Below are positions 62,681 through 64,000 of a DNA stretch of 64,000 bases, one piece after another. Made by a program: the position numbers and the translations under genes. Location: assembly GCA_900317935.1 (NCBI GenBank), contig ONIU01000003.1, forward strand, positions 1 through 64,000. Direction: 5' to 3'. The stretch's first letter is position 1, and each line of letters opens with the position of its first letter. This DNA comes from an uncultured bacterium (GTDB lineage Bacteria; Muiribacteriota; Ozemobacteria; Ozemobacterales; Ozemobacteraceae). The notes under the pieces are model-generated. The model was given only the letters and a program-made list of their open reading frames with translations, did no database searches and was not told the DNA's origin.

Positions 62681-63553
62681 TTGAATAAGGTAAAACCAAA
62701 AGTTCTAAAATCAGCCGAAATATCCGGGCAAAGGTTTTGTCTTAACCTTTCATCCAGGTTTCTAGGTGTTCAGGGAGGAGGCAAGTTTGGCTCTAAAACC
62801 GGACAATCTCTTGAATTTGTTGAACATAGAGAATACCAACCTGGCGATGATATTCGCCATATAGATTGGAGTGCTGTTGCTAGATCTGATAAACTGGCAA
62901 TAAAACTATTTAGGGAAGAAATAACTCCTCATTTGGATTTACTTATTGATCTATCTGCTTCTATGGCAATAAATGAAGAAAAGTTTAATGCTTTAACTGC
63001 TCTTACTGCTATTTTTGTTAAAGCTTCATATAATTCAGGCTTTACAAATGATTCTTGGTTGATTAAGGAATTGTGCAACAAAGTTGAACCATCTAATCTA
63101 CCGTTGGAGAAATGGCCTGATTTTCAGGCTGACTATAAGAATAATACTGGAAAAACAATTTTTAATTATCCCCCAAAATTGCGAAGCGGTACGGTAAGAG
63201 TTGTTATTAGTGATTTGTTTTGGAATCAGGAGCCGATGGGAATCCTTCAAAGATTATCCGACGGAGCTGCTGCAGTAATTATTATTCAATTAGTTTCCAA
63301 AGCTGATATTGATCCAAATATTTATGGTAATATGCGTGTAATTGATTCAGAATCTGGTGAAGCTTTAGAATTAATTTGTGATGAAACATTAATTGCTGAA
63401 TATAAGACTAATTTCAATCGTCATAGACAGTATTGGAAGGAATGTTGCACAAAATCTGGAGCGGTCTTTTCTTTTATTGAGGCTGAGGAACTATTAAAAG
63501 ATTTTGTTCCAAATGATTTAATAAAAAATGAAGTTTTGATTTTGGGTTATTGA
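62681..63553 (+). CDS. DUF58 (vWA-like) protein
   Basis: A 290-residue member of DUF58, with the diagnostic EHREYQPGDDIRHIDWSAVARSDKLAIKLFREE near residue 48 and a vWA-like fold whose MIDAS-type site begins LLIDLSASM (D-x-S-x-S). The start is a TTG with AAGGA upstream. It lies between the permease and a BatA-like gene, as expected in MoxR/DUF58/Bat modules, where it is thought to be an adaptor or client of the MoxR chaperone. Confidence 0.9.
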   Translation: MNKVKPKVLKSAEISGQRFCLNLSSRFLGVQGGGKFGSKTGQSLEFVEHREYQPGDDIRHIDWSAVARSDKLAIKLFREEITPHLDLLIDLSASMAINEEKFNALTALTAIFVKASYNSGFTNDSWLIKELCNKVEPSNLPLEKWPDFQADYKNNTGKTIFNYPPKLRSGTVRVVISDLFWNQEPMGILQRLSDGAAAVIIIQLVSKADIDPNIYGNMRVIDSESGEALELICDETLIAEYKTNFNRHRQYWKECCTKSGAVFSFIEAEELLKDFVPNDLIKNEVLILGY

Positions 63554-63554
63554 T

Positions 63555-64000
63555 ATGCCAATATTTACTAATTCTGCTGCTTTATGGGGAACCTTAATAT
63601 TTCTTGGATTAATAGCCATATATATTTATAAAAGACGTTCAAGAAATATTGTTGTTTCTTCTATAATGTTTTTTGCAAAATCTAAGAGTACTGCGGAAGG
63701 CGGGCAAAAGTTACACAAACTGCAAACTCCTTTACTCTTCTTTATTGAGTTAATGATTTTTTTGTTTTTAATCCTGGCTATTGCTGATCCTATGAGTTTG
63801 CAGAATGGACAACTTGTGCCTGTATCTGTGGTTTTGGATGACTCTTTATCTATGACGGCTGGTGGAGATAATTCTCCTCAAAAATTAGCTATCAAGTATT
63901 TGGAAGAAAATATTTTCTCACAGTCTCTTTATCGTATAACTCTTATTAAATCAGGTGTTAAATCTCGAATAATGGGAAGAAGAGATATGACCCCTGTAGA
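63555..64000 (+). CDS. BatA-like membrane protein, N-terminal part
   Basis: The frame runs off the window end after 148 codons. The start MPIFTNSAALWGTLIFLGLI with two early helices (about 8-26 and 56-76) and a BatA N-terminal region precedes a vWA domain that opens with SVVLDDSLSM (D-x-S-x-S). It is the usual last partner of MoxR/DUF58 modules, anchored in the membrane with the vWA domain exposed. The ATG lies 1 nt after the DUF58 stop. The C-terminus is missing from the window. Confidence 0.8.
   Translation, partial: MPIFTNSAALWGTLIFLGLIAIYIYKRRSRNIVVSSIMFFAKSKSTAEGGQKLHKLQTPLLFFIELMIFLFLILAIADPMSLQNGQLVPVSVVLDDSLSMTAGGDNSPQKLAIKYLEENIFSQSLYRITLIKSGVKSRIMGRRDMTPV

Overview
The window is about 64 kb of AT-rich DNA from a diderm bacterium, probably an uncultured anaerobe. 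Signs of an outer membrane are several lipoproteins with lipoboxes, a SurA/PpiC-type periplasmic foldase, a LolA-like protein and pseudopilins. Signs of anaerobic life are PduL and an aldo/keto reductase with two 4Fe-4S motifs. No rRNA or tRNA gene is present and nothing fixes the phylum. The style (many TPR proteins, RNase Y with YmdB, MoxR/DUF58/Bat genes, pseudopilins) would suit a lineage such as Riflebacteria, but that is a guess.

Layout. 1-4.8 kb: the end of a TPR gene, then three related lipoproteins sharing a Cys-x-x-GSLG start and Ig/carboxypeptidase-regulatory-like repeats. 4.9-10.6 kb: a broken deoB, pduL, the Fe-S aldo/keto reductase, a structured RNA (possibly 6S-like) with a strong terminator, mnmA and a DUF1848 gene. 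10.8-12.7 kb: a DUF4143-type ATPase whose promoter lies between copies of a long repeat, and the relic of a surface-repeat protein. 12.7-21.6 kb: uvrB with a GNAT-like gene, a small membrane protein, a fibronectin-III lipoprotein, pgeF and a large TPR protein. 21.7-30.7 kb: a PpiC foldase, rny, ymdB, a tail-anchored thioredoxin-like protein, then a coupled LolA-like / TPR membrane protein / sigma-54 activator group. 30.7-37 kb: an O-antigen-ligase-like TPR protein, DUF192 and PTS enzyme I, divergent from surE and birA. 37-48.6 kb: secreted and coiled-coil proteins, a YvyF-like zinc-ribbon protein, valS, small proteins, a TPR membrane protein and a GAF/class III adenylate cyclase. 48.9-64 kb: a secreted protein, then two long gene trains: a TAXI-type protein with three pseudopilin-like proteins and a TPR lipoprotein, and a MoxR/DUF58/BatA module with its own ABC transporter, cut by the window end.

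The main signals not explained by ordinary gene content are: (1) a recurring promoter-like motif, T[A/T]AA-N16-GCCGATAA, resembling the sigma-28/FliA consensus, 32-47 nt before the start codon of genes for exported proteins and also before the structured RNA; (2) dispersed intergenic arrays of a 7-bp unit; (3) a short deletion that breaks deoB; (4) long repeats bracketing the ATPase promoter; (5) a surface-repeat relic with TGA where Trp is expected. All coordinates, motifs and starts were read by eye from the sequence; family names rest on motif recognition without database searches.
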